Numbered from the stretch's first letter, positions 26,079-34,521 are shown. The stretch is DNA of 64,000 nt from Porphyrobacter sp. IPPAS B-1204 (GCA_003724185.1 RHGM01000003.1:682001-746000); one strand, 5' to 3'. Numbers and translations: made by a program. Notes: generated by a model not told the origin, from the letters alone.

Positions 26079-26486
26079 TTAAAGCCCCTGGGGCACAGTC
26101 TCGAAGGCCGGGATATCGCCCAGGTCGACCCAGTCCTGCTTGCTTTTGGCATAGCAGTGAAAGGCGGGTTTCAGGATGCTGGTATCGTCCAGCGTCCCGG
26201 CCTTGATGAACATCATCCCCGGCGGGCTGTCGACGCGGGTGAAGACCGGCGATCCGCAAGCGGGGCAGAACTGGCGCCTGACTGTCGCGCCGCTGTCGCC
26301 GGTGTCATTGTAGGTGGTAAGCTCCCCCTCGAATGCCACGGCATCCTCGGGCACGCCGACGATCACCGACAGGGCGCTGCCCGCCTGCCGCTGGCAATTC
26401 TTGCAATGGCAGGTGACACACAGCAGCGGATCGGCCGCGCAGGTGTAACGCACCGCGCCGCACAGGCAGCCTCCGGTGATGGTCAT
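26079..26486 (-). CDS. GFA-family zinc protein
   Basis: A 135-residue protein of the glutathione-dependent formaldehyde-activating enzyme family. Zinc cysteines are in GGCLCGAVRY, VTCHCKNCQRQAGS and FCPACGSPVFTR. AAGGGGGGAGGAAAGC before the ATG at 26486 is a clear ribosome-binding site. Most family members are not true GFA; an S-hydroxymethyl-glutathione or other thiol adduct substrate is possible. Confidence 0.9.
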   Translation of the reverse strand: MTITGGCLCGAVRYTCAADPLLCVTCHCKNCQRQAGSALSVIVGVPEDAVAFEGELTTYNDTGDSGATVRRQFCPACGSPVFTRVDSPPGMMFIKAGTLDDTSILKPAFHCYAKSKQDWVDLGDIPAFETVPQGL

Positions 26487-26511
26487 GCTTTCCTCCCCCC
26501 TTTGATCCGCC

Positions 26512-26958
26512 TTATGGCGCAGCATCGCCCGTGAAGGGCTGGCTTTCCGTATAGCCGCAGCCCTTCAATGTCTCCCCGTCCAAAGCGATAGTGGCAACGA
26601 AGGGGAAGCTGCGGTCGCTCATCCCGTCGCTGCATTCGCCCGGCGTGAGCGTGGCGGTGAACGCCTTGCCATCCAGCGTTCCGGAAAAGCCGAGGCCGTT
26701 GTTCCCGGCAAAGCGGGTGACGGGAAAGGCAGTGCCGGGCTGGTTGTCAGGGGTGGTCCACAGGCCCTCATCGCCGCTGATGGCGAGGTTCCAGAACGGC
26801 TCGGTCCCGGTCATCGTCACGGCCTCCTGCGGCGCAACCGCGTCGAAGGTCTTGCCTTCGGGGTCGATGCCGTCATCGCCGGAAGGGGCGCAGGCGGACA
26901 AAGCCGCAGCGAGCAGGAGACCGAGAGATGGAGCGGTGCAACGATGGTGTGTGGGCAT
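26512..26958 (-). CDS. COG3650-type lipoprotein
   Basis: A 148-residue lipoprotein. The signal peptide ends LLLAAALSACAPSG (lipobox SAC). The mature part has GTEPFWNLAISGDEGLWTTP and CSDGMSDRSFPFVATIALDG with two conserved cysteines (C-SDGMSDR and KGCGY), as in the COG3650 family of uncharacterised membrane-anchored proteins. It is 25 bases upstream of the GFA gene and probably in one unit. Function unknown. Confidence 0.78.
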   Translation of the reverse strand: MPTHHRCTAPSLGLLLAAALSACAPSGDDGIDPEGKTFDAVAPQEAVTMTGTEPFWNLAISGDEGLWTTPDNQPGTAFPVTRFAGNNGLGFSGTLDGKAFTATLTPGECSDGMSDRSFPFVATIALDGETLKGCGYTESQPFTGDAAP

Positions 26959-27017
26959 GACGAAACTCCCTTCGTAAAGGCTGTCTAACCCGCATCCGGC
27001 ACCATGGCAAAGCGCCC

Positions 27018-27058
27018 AAAAACAAAGGGCGGGCGCCGGTTGCCCGGTGCCCGCCCCT
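27018..27058 (-). terminator. Strong terminator downstream of the fasciclin gene
   Basis: On the reverse strand, GGGCGGGCACCGG pairs with CCGGCGCCCGCCC around GCAA and is followed by TTTGTTTTT. It lies about 30 bases after the fasciclin stop. Confidence 0.85.
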
Positions 27059-27085
27059 GTTCAGGCTTTCAGCAGATGGCCGAAA

Positions 27086-27655
27086 TTACTGCGGCATCAG
27101 CACGGTATCGATCACGTGGATCATGCCGTTCGACGCTGCCACATCGGTCGCGGTGACCTTGGACGTGTTGCCCGCTGCATCGGTCAGTACCACGCCGCCA
27201 TCGACGATCTTGGCATTCAGCGTACCGCCGCCGACAGTGTTGACGGTGTAGCCCGCATCACCCGCTTCGGTGATCGCGGTGGTCAGCGTTGCCGCATCAA
27301 CCGCGCCTTCGACCACATGGTAGGTCAGGATCGCCTTGAGCGTGTCCTTGTCCTCGGTCGTCAGCTTTTCCACCGTGCCGGCGGGCAGCTTGGCGAAGGC
27401 AGCATTGGTCGGCGCAAACACGGTGAAGGGGCCGGTGCCCGACAGGGTCTCGCCCAGTTCAGCAGCGGTCACGGCGGTCACCAGCGTCGAGAAGTCTGCA
27501 TTGCCCTGCGCCACTTCAACAATCGTGCCAGCAGCAGTGGCATCATCAGCAACTGCGGTGGTGTCTGCAGCGGTGTCTTCGGTGGGGGTTTCGCTGGCGC
27601 AGGCCACCAGCGAAAGCGCGGCAACCGATGCGAGCGTGAAATGCATGATCTTCAT
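27086..27655 (-). CDS. Fasciclin (FAS1) domain lipoprotein
   Basis: A 189-residue lipoprotein. The signal ends SVAALSLVACASET (lipobox VAC), followed by a low-complexity Asp/Thr/Ala linker (about 25-45) and one FAS1 domain with FTVFAPTNAAFAKLPAGTVE, LTYHVVEGAVDAATL and the terminal GMIHVIDTVLMPQ. FAS1 domains mediate adhesion or bind small lipidic molecules including carotenoids in some bacteria. Start at 27655 has a typical signal sequence. Confidence 0.92.
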   Translation of the reverse strand: MKIMHFTLASVAALSLVACASETPTEDTAADTTAVADDATAAGTIVEVAQGNADFSTLVTAVTAAELGETLSGTGPFTVFAPTNAAFAKLPAGTVEKLTTEDKDTLKAILTYHVVEGAVDAATLTTAITEAGDAGYTVNTVGGGTLNAKIVDGGVVLTDAAGNTSKVTATDVAASNGMIHVIDTVLMPQ

Positions 27656-27852
27656 AGGGGTATCCTCATTGGGGCACAAAGGCCGGGGACACGCAGGATG
27701 CTGTAGGCAATCCGGCGCAAGCAGGTGCATCGCCAAAACAGCGCGACCCGATAGTTATACGAATGGCCCGGCCGGATAGATGTTCCATCCCCATCGCGCG
27801 CCTGCCTCCGTTCGTCCGGAACCATACCCGGGTCAGCGGGTTGCCCCCACAC

Positions 27853-29091
27853 ATGACCCCCGAACCCACCCGCGAGGCCGCTCTGGCCCGCCTCGCCGCC
27901 TTTCTCCCCGCCGCCGGTCGCCGCTACGCCGAAACCCGCAACGCCGATGATGGACCGCGCGACAATGCCGGGCGGAGCAATGTCAGCGAGCTTTCGCCAT
28001 GGCTCCACACAGGGCTGATCGGCGAGCCGGAAGTGCTGGCTGCGGTGCTGGCTGCGCACTCCCCGCGCGCCGCCGAAAAGTTCATCGCCGAGGTGTTCTG
28101 GCGGATCTACTTCAAGGGTTATCTCGAACAGCGCCCGGCAATCTGGGCGGATTACGTAACGGGGCGTGACGGGGCACTGGCCGCTATGGAGCGCAATGCC
28201 GGTCTGCGCACCGCCTACACGCAAGCGGTGGAAGGCCGCACCGGGATCGAAGCCTTTGACGTCTGGGCGCAGGAACTGGCCCGGACCGGCTACCTCCACA
28301 ACCACGCCCGAATGTGGTTCGCCAGCATCTGGATCTTCACGCTCAAGCTCGACTGGCGGCTGGGGGCGGATTTCTTTCTGCGGCATCTGATGGACGGTGA
28401 TGCGGCGTCGAACACGCTGTCGTGGCGCTGGGTTGCGGGGCTCCACACCAAGGGCAAGCATTACCTCGCACGCGCCGACAACATCGCACGCTACACCGCC
28501 GGACGGCCCGGCGGCCCGCTGACGGCAGAGCGGCTGGCGGACGATGCCGACCCTTTGACGGAGCCGCAGGATTATGGCCGCCAGCCCCTCGATCTGCCCC
28601 GTCCGGTCTTACCCGCCGACCTTGCCCAGCCCTTTGCCCTGCTGCTGCATGACGAAGCGGCGCACCACGCTCCGCTGGCGCTGCCCGCTGCACCTGCGCT
28701 GGTGATCGGCGCTGCCCGTCCTGAGGCGCGGTCTCCCGCTGCGGTCGGCGCGCTGGCGCAGGGCTTTGCGACGGGCGCGGTGGCGGGCGGCATGGCTGAG
28801 GCTGCCGCAGCTTTCGGCTGCCCGACGGCGGAATGGTGCAGTGGTGAGCCGCTGGCAGCGCTGCTGGCGCAGGCCGGGGTCAGCCGGATCGCCGTTCCCT
28901 ATCTGCCCACCGGCTGGACCCGTGACGCGCTGCGCGCCGATCTTGCCCCGCTGGAGGCCGATGGCCGCGCCGTCACCCTTCTGGGCGATCTCGACCGCGC
29001 AACCTGGCCCCATGCCAAGGCCGGGTTCTTTGGCGTGGCCAAGGCGATTGACAGCCTGCTGGCGGAATGCGGGATCACGGGAAGCGCCTAA
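27853..29091 (+). CDS. Photolyase/cryptochrome relative with apparently swapped domain order
   Basis: A 412-residue protein. Residues about 1-230 resemble the FAD-binding helical domain of photolyases: NVSELSPWLHTGLIGEPEVL, FIAEVFWRIYFKGYLEQRP, GYLHNHARMWFASIW, and ASNTLSWRWVAGLHTKGKHY with the FAD-site W-R-W context. Standard photolyases start with an alpha/beta antenna domain, which is absent here. Instead residues about 240-412 look alpha/beta (FALLLHDEAAHHAPL, PALVIGAARPEA, LLAQAGVSRIAVPYLPTGW, DGRAVTLLGDLD), compatible with that domain placed at the C-terminus. The domain swap is inference. No strong ribosome-binding site supports either 27853 or the upstream ATG at 27763. Confidence 0.8.
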   Translation: MTPEPTREAALARLAAFLPAAGRRYAETRNADDGPRDNAGRSNVSELSPWLHTGLIGEPEVLAAVLAAHSPRAAEKFIAEVFWRIYFKGYLEQRPAIWADYVTGRDGALAAMERNAGLRTAYTQAVEGRTGIEAFDVWAQELARTGYLHNHARMWFASIWIFTLKLDWRLGADFFLRHLMDGDAASNTLSWRWVAGLHTKGKHYLARADNIARYTAGRPGGPLTAERLADDADPLTEPQDYGRQPLDLPRPVLPADLAQPFALLLHDEAAHHAPLALPAAPALVIGAARPEARSPAAVGALAQGFATGAVAGGMAEAAAAFGCPTAEWCSGEPLAALLAQAGVSRIAVPYLPTGWTRDALRADLAPLEADGRAVTLLGDLDRATWPHAKAGFFGVAKAIDSLLAECGITGSA

Positions 29092-29130
29092 GGCTCTCAA
29101 CCCGGAATTAACCTTGGCGGCCTAGTCTGG

Positions 29131-30369
29131 ATGTTTCAACACGTCAGGGTCCGCCGCGCCATGCTCTATCCCAACCGCCTGCAAGCCGCGCTGCTGTTCG
29201 AGCGGCGGGAGGATTGCCTCGACGCCGTTATGCGCGATTTCACCCGCATCGAAGGGATGCGAACGGGCACGGCGTTCCACCTTTCAGAATGCAATCCGGG
29301 TCGCTTCTACCGTCTGTTCAACGCGACCGAAGAGCTGATGCTGACCTTCGAACGGATTGACCGTCCCGCAGATCCCGATGCGTTCCGCGCCGCGCTGGCC
29401 TCGCCCTATACCGGGATTGTCACGCCCGACATCCGCGAGCGGCTGGCGCGCACTGACAGCCACATCCTGCTCGAAGTCTCGCACGGGGTGCTCGCAGGGG
29501 TCGAGGAAGACCCGAAACTCGCCGGCCTGTTCACTGCCATCGGCCACAAGCGCGCTGGCGCCAGCCAGGCCGAGTTCGAGCGGCGGCTGCGCGTTCTGAC
29601 GCTGATGACGCGGATCACGATCGATCACGCGATGCCGCTGGCGGTGCACTGGACCCAGTCGGACACATTCCTGAGCGGCGATCTGTTCGACCGCATCGCT
29701 GCGGGAGACGAGACGCCGGGGCCGCTGCACATCCACCCCATCCTGTTCGGCCCGCGCCCCGCGGCGGGCGACGAGGCGCTGATCGGTGTTCGCACCTTCG
29801 GCGTGCGCCACTGGCTGGGCCGCGAGGTCATCATCCAGCCCAACGTGCTGCCCTGGGCCGCCAATCTGGAAACGGTCTTCGCCTTCCTGCGCGTGGCGAC
29901 CATGCCGGGCGGCTATATCATCCCCGATGGCGATACCTTCGGGCCGGAAGATCGCAGCCTGTCCTACCGCGTGCTGCACCATGATGCAGGGACCGTGATC
30001 GGCGATGGCGCACCCGTCGACGTGCCGACCTACGAACTGGTGCCGCTCAAGCACGTCGAATATGGCTACGTCACGCCCGACCACGTGCCGGACGCCAATG
30101 TGTTCGATGACCGCGCCTTTCCGGCTGGGATCATGCCTGATGATCAGAACAGCAAGATGGCGCTCGCCAACGAGTGGGGCGAAAAGCGCAAGCTGGCCGA
30201 AGGGATCGGGGGTCGGTTTGAAGTGCGTGCGGCGGGCGAAGCCGAAGCTGCACCGCCGCCGCCGCCGCCTCCATCGCCAGTGATCGCGCCGACCCCGAGC
30301 CAGCCGGGCCTGCCGAGCCTCAGCGGCCGGGGGCTGCGGTCACGCGTGTTCGGGCGCAAGGAAGCCTAA
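29131..30369 (+). CDS. Unrecognised 412-residue cytosolic protein with polyproline tail
   Basis: The N-terminal 330 residues look globular, with LLEVSHGVLAGVEEDPKLAG, GVRTFGVRHWLGREVIIQPN, GGYIIPDGDTFGPEDRSLSY and VPLKHVEYGYVTPDH as the most distinctive blocks; they faintly recall DUF4261-type proteins but I cannot confirm it. A tail with seven or more consecutive prolines (AAPPPPPPPSPVIAP) ends in a basic RSRVFGRKEA. No signal peptide or membrane helix. It stands alone after the photolyase relative. An ATG at 29161 is an alternative start. Confidence 0.72.
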   Translation: MFQHVRVRRAMLYPNRLQAALLFERREDCLDAVMRDFTRIEGMRTGTAFHLSECNPGRFYRLFNATEELMLTFERIDRPADPDAFRAALASPYTGIVTPDIRERLARTDSHILLEVSHGVLAGVEEDPKLAGLFTAIGHKRAGASQAEFERRLRVLTLMTRITIDHAMPLAVHWTQSDTFLSGDLFDRIAAGDETPGPLHIHPILFGPRPAAGDEALIGVRTFGVRHWLGREVIIQPNVLPWAANLETVFAFLRVATMPGGYIIPDGDTFGPEDRSLSYRVLHHDAGTVIGDGAPVDVPTYELVPLKHVEYGYVTPDHVPDANVFDDRAFPAGIMPDDQNSKMALANEWGEKRKLAEGIGGRFEVRAAGEAEAAPPPPPPPSPVIAPTPSQPGLPSLSGRGLRSRVFGRKEA

Positions 30370-30398
30370 ACGCCCCCCCCGCGCCCGCACGCGCCGTT

Positions 30399-30752
30399 TC
30401 AGATCTGCTTGTCGGGCGAGGGATCGTGGCGGTGGCGGTCGGCCTTGCCCAGCACCCGCTCCAGCCGCTCTGCCATGATGCCCGCCGCGATGCGCGCCGC
30501 CGCGTCGACATCGGCCGCCTTGCCGGTCACGCCGATCGGACGGCTGCCGCGCGGGCGCGCTTCGATGGTGCAGTGCTTGTCATCCGCCCCGTGCTTGCGA
30601 CCATTGACGTCGGAGACATGCACCTCGATGCGGGTCAGCCGGTCGGCGAACCGTTCCAGCCGCTTGCGCACCTGTGCTTCGATCCGTGCGGCAACATCCT
30701 GCGTGCCCATCACCGAACTGTCGGTGTTGAACTGGAACTGCATGGTGCTCAT
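30399..30752 (-). CDS. HPF/RaiA-like ribosome-associated protein
   Basis: A 117-residue protein resembling the short hibernation-promoting factor/RaiA fold: MQFQFNTDSSV at the start, VRKRLERFADRLTRIEVHVS, then CTIEARPRGSRPIGVTG and a final helix. These proteins bind the 30S decoding region and silence ribosomes under stress. GGAG lies eight bases before the ATG at 30752. The tail after residue 100 is His/Asp-rich and not conserved. It clusters with cold-shock genes. Confidence 0.78.
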   Translation of the reverse strand: MSTMQFQFNTDSSVMGTQDVAARIEAQVRKRLERFADRLTRIEVHVSDVNGRKHGADDKHCTIEARPRGSRPIGVTGKAADVDAAARIAAGIMAERLERVLGKADRHRHDPSPDKQI

Positions 30753-30842
30753 GGAAAAATCTCCTTTAGCTTCAGTGTCCTGTTGCCCGAGGAGAATATG
30801 GAACGCCGACCGCGGTAATACCAGCGAAATCGGCTGAACGGT

Positions 30843-31055
30843 TCAGGGTATCAGGCTTTCCGCCGCACGCTTTTCGGCGCGGACCAGATCGGCCTTCACG
30901 CGTTCTTCCGCCGTCTTGCGCGCCTGTTCGGCAAGGCCCCGCCAGGTCTTTTCCGACCGCAGCTCCCGATCGCGCACATTGTCGAGCGATGCTTTCTCGG
31001 CGAGGGCGGCCGCTTCGTCGGCGCGTTCGCAGTAGAATTCGTAAGTCTGGGCCAT
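30843..31055 (-). CDS. Small charged helical protein, unknown
   Basis: A 70-residue protein starting MAQTYEFYCERADEAAALAE, almost entirely Ala/Glu/Arg/Lys, predicted to be one or two long helices. AGGA lies eight bases before the ATG at 31055; the open frame continues upstream but without such a site. It sits between the HPF-like gene and cspA and could be part of the same stress response. Not recognised. Confidence 0.65.
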   Translation of the reverse strand: MAQTYEFYCERADEAAALAEKASLDNVRDRELRSEKTWRGLAEQARKTAEERVKADLVRAEKRAAESLIP

Positions 31056-31144
31056 GCGGTGTGTCCTGCCATTGGAGGGGGAAGGCGGGAGTCTGGTGTG
31101 GCAGGCGGGACGCCGCAAGGCGCCCCGCCCGGCCGGTATTCGTC

Positions 31145-31357
31145 TTAGGCAGCCGACAGGTTGACGGCGCTTTCCTTGCCGTTGCGCCCGCGCTCAAGCT
31201 CGAAGCTCAGACGCTGGTCCTTTTCGAGGCTGTGCATGCCGGCGGCCTGCACGGCCGTGATGTGGACGAAGCTGTCCGACGAACCGTCGTCGGGCTGGAT
31301 GAAGCCATAGCCCTTGTCGGTGTTGAAGAACTTTACGGTTCCGGTCTTGGTGCTCAT
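31145..31357 (-). CDS. Cold-shock protein (CspA family)
   Basis: A 70-residue nucleic-acid-binding OB-fold protein. RNP1 (KGYGFIQP) and RNP2 (SFVHIT) motifs are intact. It binds single-stranded RNA/DNA and melts structure at low temperature. AAAGGAAC precedes the ATG. The following roughly 110 bases upstream lack a gene and could be the long leader typical of csp genes. Confidence 0.95.
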   Translation of the reverse strand: MSTKTGTVKFFNTDKGYGFIQPDDGSSDSFVHITAVQAAGMHSLEKDQRLSFELERGRNGKESAVNLSAA

Positions 31358-31714
31358 GAGTTGTTCCTTTCAAGAACAATGTAGTCCGCACGGCAAAGGG
31401 CCGAGCGGTTAGTGCGTCGTATCGTCCGATGAAAGGAAGTCGTCGTCTGGTTAACGCCGGGGCCGGAGGGATGAACCTGTGGCAAGCGGCGGAGCGCAAA
31501 TTTCGAAGTCCGTCGCAAATTTCGACGTCAGCGGTGACGGTTTAACACACAAGAGGGGTTTCTCCTAATCGGGGATAAAAGGACTGTTCCGGCGCGCAGC
31601 GCCGCAAGGCCGACCGGCCGCCCGCAGGTGCTCGCGCGAAGCGCGAAACGCACCGAGGACGCTGCCCGGATGGGCAGGCGAAAAACAAAAAGGGGTTACG
31701 AAAGTTACACCCTG
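31358..31714. other. Spacer upstream of cspA and downstream of the HTH gene
   Basis: About 360 bases without a credible gene. It includes the cspA leader and promoter (near 31358-31500), two copies of CGCAAATTTCGA-like sequence (31496-31530), and a GC-rich stretch with short inverted repeats (GGCCGACCGGCC near 31607-31618; GCTCGCGCGAAGCGCG near 31633). Near 31693 is GGTTACGAAAGTTACACC. I see no RNA gene or further reading frame. Confidence 0.5.
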
Positions 31715-32420
31715 TCACTTTGGCGCTTTCCATCCATTCTCTTGTAATGCCGCCATTAATTCGTCATCCGTCATGGCGGACGGACAGGGGAACGCGGCCC
31801 TTTCGCGGCCATTTGCGGGGATGCTGGAATAGCTGCGGTGCAGCGCCTCGATCTCGCCCGGTTCGTGCGGCAGCAGCGCGCCGGTATCCACCAGCTCGCC
31901 CTCTTCCAGCTTGCCCAGCAGCGTTTCGAAATCGCGGGCATGGCGTTCGGCCATCGGCCCCAGCCGCCCGAACGCCGGATTGCCCCCCGCCGTAAACCGC
32001 CCGAGCAAGGCCACCGTCAGCCGTTCGTCATAGCGGCGATAGGCGCCCACCTGCTCCCCCTGGAAAAACACCGGCACTTCCACCCCGTTCAGCGCCCGGT
32101 CGAGCGCGGCGTGGGCCAGCACATCATAGGAGTGATGGAACGCCACCTCCCACGCCAGATCGAACGGCAGGCCCTTCATCCGTGATCGCAGCCGATAGGC
32201 CGATTGCCGGCTCATCCCCACCGATCGGGCCGCTTCGGACACCGAATGGCTGGCCGAGAGCGCGCGCAGGAACGCCGCCTGCTTGGCTCGGGTCCAGCCA
32301 TCATGGCGCTCTGCGGCGCCGGGCGGCGCGGCGGCGCCCGATGATCGGGGGGGTTTCAGGGACAGCGCGCAGCTTGGCAGCGGCGGCGCGGGGCGAGCGG
32401 GGGGTGTGTGCGCGGGTCAT
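31715..32420 (-). pseudogene. Helix-turn-helix protein gene with frameshift at a G7 tract
   Basis: Reading from the ATG at 32420 gives MTRAHTPRSPRAAAKLRAVP; the helix-turn-helix itself (WTRAKQAAFLRALSASHSV then SEAARSVGMSRQSAYRLRSR) is in the neighbouring frame. The frames meet at seven Gs (32347-32353; Cs on the coding strand); six would join them into one 234-residue protein. The longest intact frame starts at a GTG (32242) inside the HTH and would lose helix 1, so it is not a credible start. The C-terminal 150 residues are conserved in style with sphingomonad HTH proteins of unknown role. Real decay, slippage or sequencing error are all possible. Confidence 0.7.
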
Positions 32421-32483
32421 CGCGGCAGGATGATGCGCCGTTGCGGTGTAGGAAAGTGCGGTTTGCACCGCTAGGCTCCCGCC

Positions 32484-32948
32484 ATGACACCCATCACCAT
32501 CCTGATCGACGCCGATGCCTGCCCGGTGAAGGACGAAATCTACCGCGTCGCCGACCGTTTCCGCGCCGAAGTCCGCGTGGTCAGCAACGCCCCCTTCCGC
32601 ATCCCCGATAGCCCGCGGGTGAAGCGCGTGGTGGTGAGCGATGGCTTTGACGCGGCGGACGACTGGATCGCCGAGGCGGCAGACGCCCTGCCCCCGAAAA
32701 CCTGCGTGGTCATCACCGGCGACATCCTGCTCGCCGACCGCTGCCTGAAAGCGGGCGCACGGGTGCTGAAACACAACGGCGAGGAATTCACCGCCGCCAG
32801 CATCGGCGGCGCGATAGCGACCCGCGCGATCATGGCGGACTTGCGCGCCGGGATGGACGGGGTTGGTGGCGGGCCAGCGCCGTTCGGGAAGGCGGATCGG
32901 TCGCGGTTCTTGCAGGCGCTAGACCGGGTGCTGGTGGGGATGGGGTGA
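32484..32948 (+). CDS. YaiI/YqxD family protein (UPF0178)
   Basis: A 154-residue protein of the UPF0178 family, related to PIN/NYN-type nuclease folds. Signature blocks are ILIDADACPVKDEIYRVA at the N-terminus, VVITGDILLADRCLKAGA and ALDRVL near the end. The acidic cluster (IDADACPVKDE) could bind metal. Function is not established. It is divergent to the frameshifted HTH gene. Confidence 0.9.
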   Translation: MTPITILIDADACPVKDEIYRVADRFRAEVRVVSNAPFRIPDSPRVKRVVVSDGFDAADDWIAEAADALPPKTCVVITGDILLADRCLKAGARVLKHNGEEFTAASIGGAIATRAIMADLRAGMDGVGGGPAPFGKADRSRFLQALDRVLVGMG

Positions 32949-33057
32949 TGGGGGGGTGAGGGGCAAGGTGGGCCTCGCGGAAGAAAAATGCACTGCAGAG
33001 CCTGTAGCAGCCATTTCTCGACCCTCTACATTAGCCAAAATTTAGGGCTTTGATCTC

Positions 33058-33863
33058 CTACCAATCAAACCCTATGACACTTAGATCATCGAACGGGAAC
33101 GTCCTCTTAAGTTTAAATTCATGAAGACTTGCAACTCGAAACTCCACGTGTCGACCGCCAAAGAAGGTCCTGAATTTTAATTTATTTTTTTCTGATTTAT
33201 GTGCTTTCATATGGACTGCATTTTCATTATAAAGCTCAATTCTATCTTCTATGGCAATCACGGTTCCATAATAACGCCACATTGTGTCCTGATCTCGAGT
33301 TTTCCACCTTCGATAAGCGATATGTACGACTCGGGGATCTCCCTTTGAGTTTTTTCAAAATTGAAATCCAACAAAGCGTAACTATTTAATTTATATTCTT
33401 GTGTATTATCAAATTCTTCGATGAACCAGTCTCTACCCCATATCTTTTTGGCGAGACAATTTGACGGCCATTCTTGATCTGGCTCAAGCAGTTCAAACAA
33501 TGGTCCAAAGCCACCTAGAGCTCCAACTCCTCGCTGAACAGCTTTCCTGATTCTCCCGAAATGAGAAAAATACCCGTTCCGTTGAAAGTCAAAGAGAGCC
33601 AAAGGGTCTACATCGAGCTGCGCACAAAAGGCCAGCAAGCTGTACCGCCCCCTTCCGGTCAGCTTTGATGGGAATCCATTCGTAATCCAAGACTGTATCG
33701 TGGACTCGCTCGGCTGGGGCGGATAATCATCTTTATCCGAACCGTCAGGCGGGGACCATCGAGTTGCCATGCCGTCGACAGTCTCATATCGTTGCCGAGC
33801 CAGTTTCCGGGTGAATTCAGGTCGCAGGTAAACAGGCTTCCGGTCCAGTCTAAAAAAATCCAT
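33058..33863 (-). pseudogene. AT-rich unknown gene split by a frameshift at an A6 tract
   Basis: Two reverse frames (33863 to 33258 and a frame ending at 33058) join into one 268-residue product if one A is added to the six As at 33350-33355 (Ts on the plus strand), or by a -1 ribosomal shift there. The restored junction reads LLDFNFEKNSKGDPRVV and the second frame continues HIAYRRWKTRDQDTMWRYYG, far more protein-like than the end of the first frame. The N-terminal half has an HTH-like stretch (PSESTIQSWITNGFPSKLTG). Codon use and composition are AT-rich relative to all neighbours, a sign of transfer. No family recognised. Confidence 0.65.
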
Positions 33864-33972
33864 GAAAATCTGGACCCCGTCTAGTTAATCTTAACTCTGC
33901 CCGTTTCTCAATTTTCCGACTTTATGGCAATCCACTTGACGTCAGAACACTGACGGAAAGGAGGTGACAATC

Positions 33973-34116
33973 ATGGCATACAAGCCCCCCCACTCAGAAA
34001 TGAGCAAGCTCTTTGCTAGCCCCAAACGCCACGGCGAGATGAACCGCGAGAATCGCGCGGCTCGCTCCGCTTACGAACGCGGCAAACAGTTTGAGCGCGG
34101 CCGTAAGGACGCCTGA
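33973..34116 (+). CDS. 47-residue basic protein with consensus ribosome-binding site
   Basis: Starts MAYKPPHSEMSKLFASPKRH and ends GRKDA. AAAGGAGGTGACAATC before the ATG is close to a perfect Shine-Dalgarno sequence, the best in the window, so strong translation is expected. The product is rich in Arg, Lys and Asn and probably binds nucleic acid. It lies in the AT-rich islet, upstream of a perfect hairpin. Confidence 0.72.
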   Translation: MAYKPPHSEMSKLFASPKRHGEMNRENRAARSAYERGKQFERGRKDA

Positions 34117-34120
34117 ATTA

Positions 34121-34150
34121 TGGCCGCTCGCAAGCCAATGCGAGCGGCCA
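34121..34150 (+). terminator. Perfect 12-bp hairpin after the 47-residue gene
   Basis: TGGCCGCTCGCA (34121-34132) pairs with TGCGAGCGGCCA (34139-34150) around AGCCAA, five bases after the stop codon. No T-run follows, so it is a weak or factor-dependent terminator, or a transcript-stabilising 3' hairpin. Confidence 0.65.
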
Positions 34151-34339
34151 GTCTATCAAAGGAGCGTCAAGTTTATTGCGATGACCGACTTAATGGGCAA
34201 CTAAAGTTCCATCAAACTGAAACGTACATCTGCTGATATCTGCTGCATGAGCTAAACTCTAGGTTGCCCCACATTGACACCACCCCCCATCAGGCCCACG
34301 CCCGCGCTCGGGCATCTCGCCCTCTGATCGGAACATCCT

Positions 34340-34474
34340 ATGGCCAAGGGCCAGCAGAAGAAGAGCCGCGAAGCGCGCAAGCCCAAGGCGGACAAGGGGC
34401 CGAAGCTCAACGCCAGCCAGCCCAGCACCAAGCCCGGCGGGATCAAGGGGCTGGAGAACATGAAGAACTCCTGA
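34340..34474 (+). CDS. 44-residue Lys-rich small protein
   Basis: Starts MAKGQQKKSREARKPKADKG and ends GLENMKNS. Strongly basic and disordered; resembles small Lys-rich proteins found widely in alphaproteobacteria, with no known role. Spacer before it (34151-34339) holds no other credible gene; an eight-codon frame at 34183 is ignored. Confidence 0.6.
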   Translation: MAKGQQKKSREARKPKADKGPKLNASQPSTKPGGIKGLENMKNS

Positions 34475-34521
34475 GGCGGCTTTGCGGGCCGGGTTGACGG
34501 ATCAGCCGCGCCCGCCCCTCC

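Noticed and set aside
34183..34206. An eight-codon reading frame after a GGAG.
   Set aside because: Too short and the site-to-start spacing is too long.
32960..34330. Prophage or integrative element around the AT-rich islet.
   Set aside because: No integrase, no tRNA target and no convincing direct-repeat ends. The GGGCAAC/GTTGCCC pair (34194-34270) is too short to call attachment sites.
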